Source of the DNA: a bacterium
GTDB taxonomy: Bacteria > Patescibacteriota > Minisyncoccia > Phycocordibacterales > UBA918
Assembly (NCBI GenBank): GCA_027487145.1
Contig: JAIYEC010000059.1
Span: 1-19,977 of the forward strand
Direction of reading: 5' to 3'
DNA length: 19,977 nucleotides
Under the pieces are notes generated by a model that made no database searches, was not told where the DNA came from, and saw only the letters and a program-made list of their open reading frames with translations. Position 1 is the stretch's first letter; each line of letters opens with the position of its first letter. The translations under genes and the position numbers were made by a program. This document shows, piece after piece, positions 19,074 through 19,977 of this stretch.

Positions 19074-19977
19074 ATGAAGAAGATTACTGAAGTTACAGAT
19101 TTACGAGGCAAGCGCGTTATTATACGGGCTTCTCTTAATATTCCACTTGATGGCGAAGAAATTCGTAATGCGTTTCGTTTGAAGCGGGCGCTTTCGACAC
19201 TTCGATATCTCCACGAACAGGGAGCTAAAACAATCATCCTAAGTCATATTGGTAGAAAGCCTGAGGAGACACTAAAGCCTATCTATAAAGCTTTAGAAAA
19301 ACATTTTCCCATGCACTGGGGTGGGCTTGTCACGAGCGCAGAATTTAAGGAACGAGCAGCTCTTATTTCAGACGGGTCATTTTTGATGGCAGAAAACCTC
19401 AGGCAGGATGAACGAGAAGAAAATAATGATGCGGAATTTGCTGCGTATCTTGCAGAGTTTGGTGATTTATATGTAAATGACGCGTTTGCTGAAGCTCATC
19501 GTGAACACGCTTCACTATATGCCCTAGCGAAGCTCTTGCCGGCCTACGCTGGACTCAACCTTATCCAAGAGACGTCCGAGCTACAAAAAGTCATGGTACC
19601 TAAACACCCCTCGCTATTTTTGTTGGGTGGTGCCAAGTTTGAGACTAAAATGCCACTAGTCGAGAAATACCTTGATTTCTATGATCAAATATTTATTGGT
19701 GGTGCGCTGGCAAACGACGTCTTCAAGGCTAAGGGATTTGAAGTAGGGCAGTCACTTGTATCAGATGTTGCGCTTACCAATGAAACATTTTTGCAAAGTG
19801 ACAAGATTATTATTCCAGTTGATGTGATTGTTGATGGTCCGCGTGGAGTTCGTACGTGTGATCCACGCGAAGTAGCGGTAGATGAAAAGATTTTTGATTG
19901 TGGACCAAAAACCGTTGAGTTGCTGAAGGATAAGATTGCCACTGCAGCAACCGTACTATGGAACGGTCCGTTTGGAA
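19074..19977 (+). CDS. pgk: Phosphoglycerate kinase, C-terminus cut by window edge
   Basis: Makes ATP from 1,3-bisphosphoglycerate. 301 residues are visible of an expected 390 or so. Recognisable motifs: RASLNIPLDG at 18-27 (family RVDFNVP), LSHIGRK, LMAENLRQDEREEN, YVNDAFAEAHREHAS, LLGGAKFETKMPLV, IFIGGALANDVFKAKG and, at the edge, VLWNGPFG. The sequence is divergent; the family Asp in R-x-D-x-N, which contacts 3-phosphoglycerate, is Ser20 here, while the neighbouring Arg and Asn are kept. The start ATG at 19074 is 2 nt after the tpiA stop. Confidence 0.93.
   Translation, partial: MKKITEVTDLRGKRVIIRASLNIPLDGEEIRNAFRLKRALSTLRYLHEQGAKTIILSHIGRKPEETLKPIYKALEKHFPMHWGGLVTSAEFKERAALISDGSFLMAENLRQDEREENNDAEFAAYLAEFGDLYVNDAFAEAHREHASLYALAKLLPAYAGLNLIQETSELQKVMVPKHPSLFLLGGAKFETKMPLVEKYLDFYDQIFIGGALANDVFKAKGFEVGQSLVSDVALTNETFLQSDKIIIPVDVIVDGPRGVRTCDPREVAVDEKIFDCGPKTVELLKDKIATAATVLWNGPFG

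Overview
The window looks like a chromosomal segment of a Candidate Phyla Radiation (Patescibacteria, Parcubacteria-like) bacterium. This is inferred from divergent housekeeping genes, a compact type IV pilus operon with unusual minor pilins, a trigger factor without its PPIase domain, a TrmB-type regulator in a bacterium, and UGA used as a normal stop. No rRNA marker is present, so the placement is an inference.

Layout. Positions 1-5528 are a run of minus-strand genes: RNase Y (rny, cut by the left edge), clpP, a small degenerate Nudix-like gene, trigger factor (tig), two envelope-type proteins of unknown function and inorganic pyrophosphatase (ppa). Most are separated by clear intrinsic terminators. 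A small unknown plus-strand gene (5644-5889) and a TrmB-family regulator (5940-6677, minus) converge on one hairpin. Positions 9518-10954 hold nusA (minus). Positions 11195-19977 are a plus-strand block: pilB, a GIY-YIG protein, pilC, three pilin-like proteins, tpiA and the start of pgk (cut by the right edge).

The unusual part is about 6.68-9.52 kb. A TrmB-family regulator is divergent from a transcription unit that begins with a good promoter (-35 at 6805-6810) and ends at a strong terminator (9485-9516). A 10-bp-arm palindrome lies between the two promoters. The unit has a leader of about 500 nt with two tandem copies of a structured element. Each copy holds a micro-ORF ending in the peptide GVTRPRPVR followed by UAG, then a hairpin starting at the stop codon, then a hairpin motif (UUCGGAG-stem-CUYGGYAACAGAA). 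The leader precedes a 389-aa radical SAM protein and two small membrane proteins. The AACAGAA motif recurs after the radical SAM gene and at the end of the last small gene. Other hairpin modules and a 37-nt near-identical repeat are reused before the small genes. The radical SAM gene looks richer in G+C than its neighbours. I interpret this as an acquired, TrmB-controlled operon with a repeated RNA or leader-peptide control device. The function is unknown; a modified-peptide pathway and a ribosome-arrest-regulated enzyme both remain possible.

The rest is core physiology: RNA turnover (rny), proteolysis and folding (clpP, tig), pyrophosphate removal (ppa), transcription elongation and termination (nusA), a pilus machine and lower glycolysis (tpiA-pgk).
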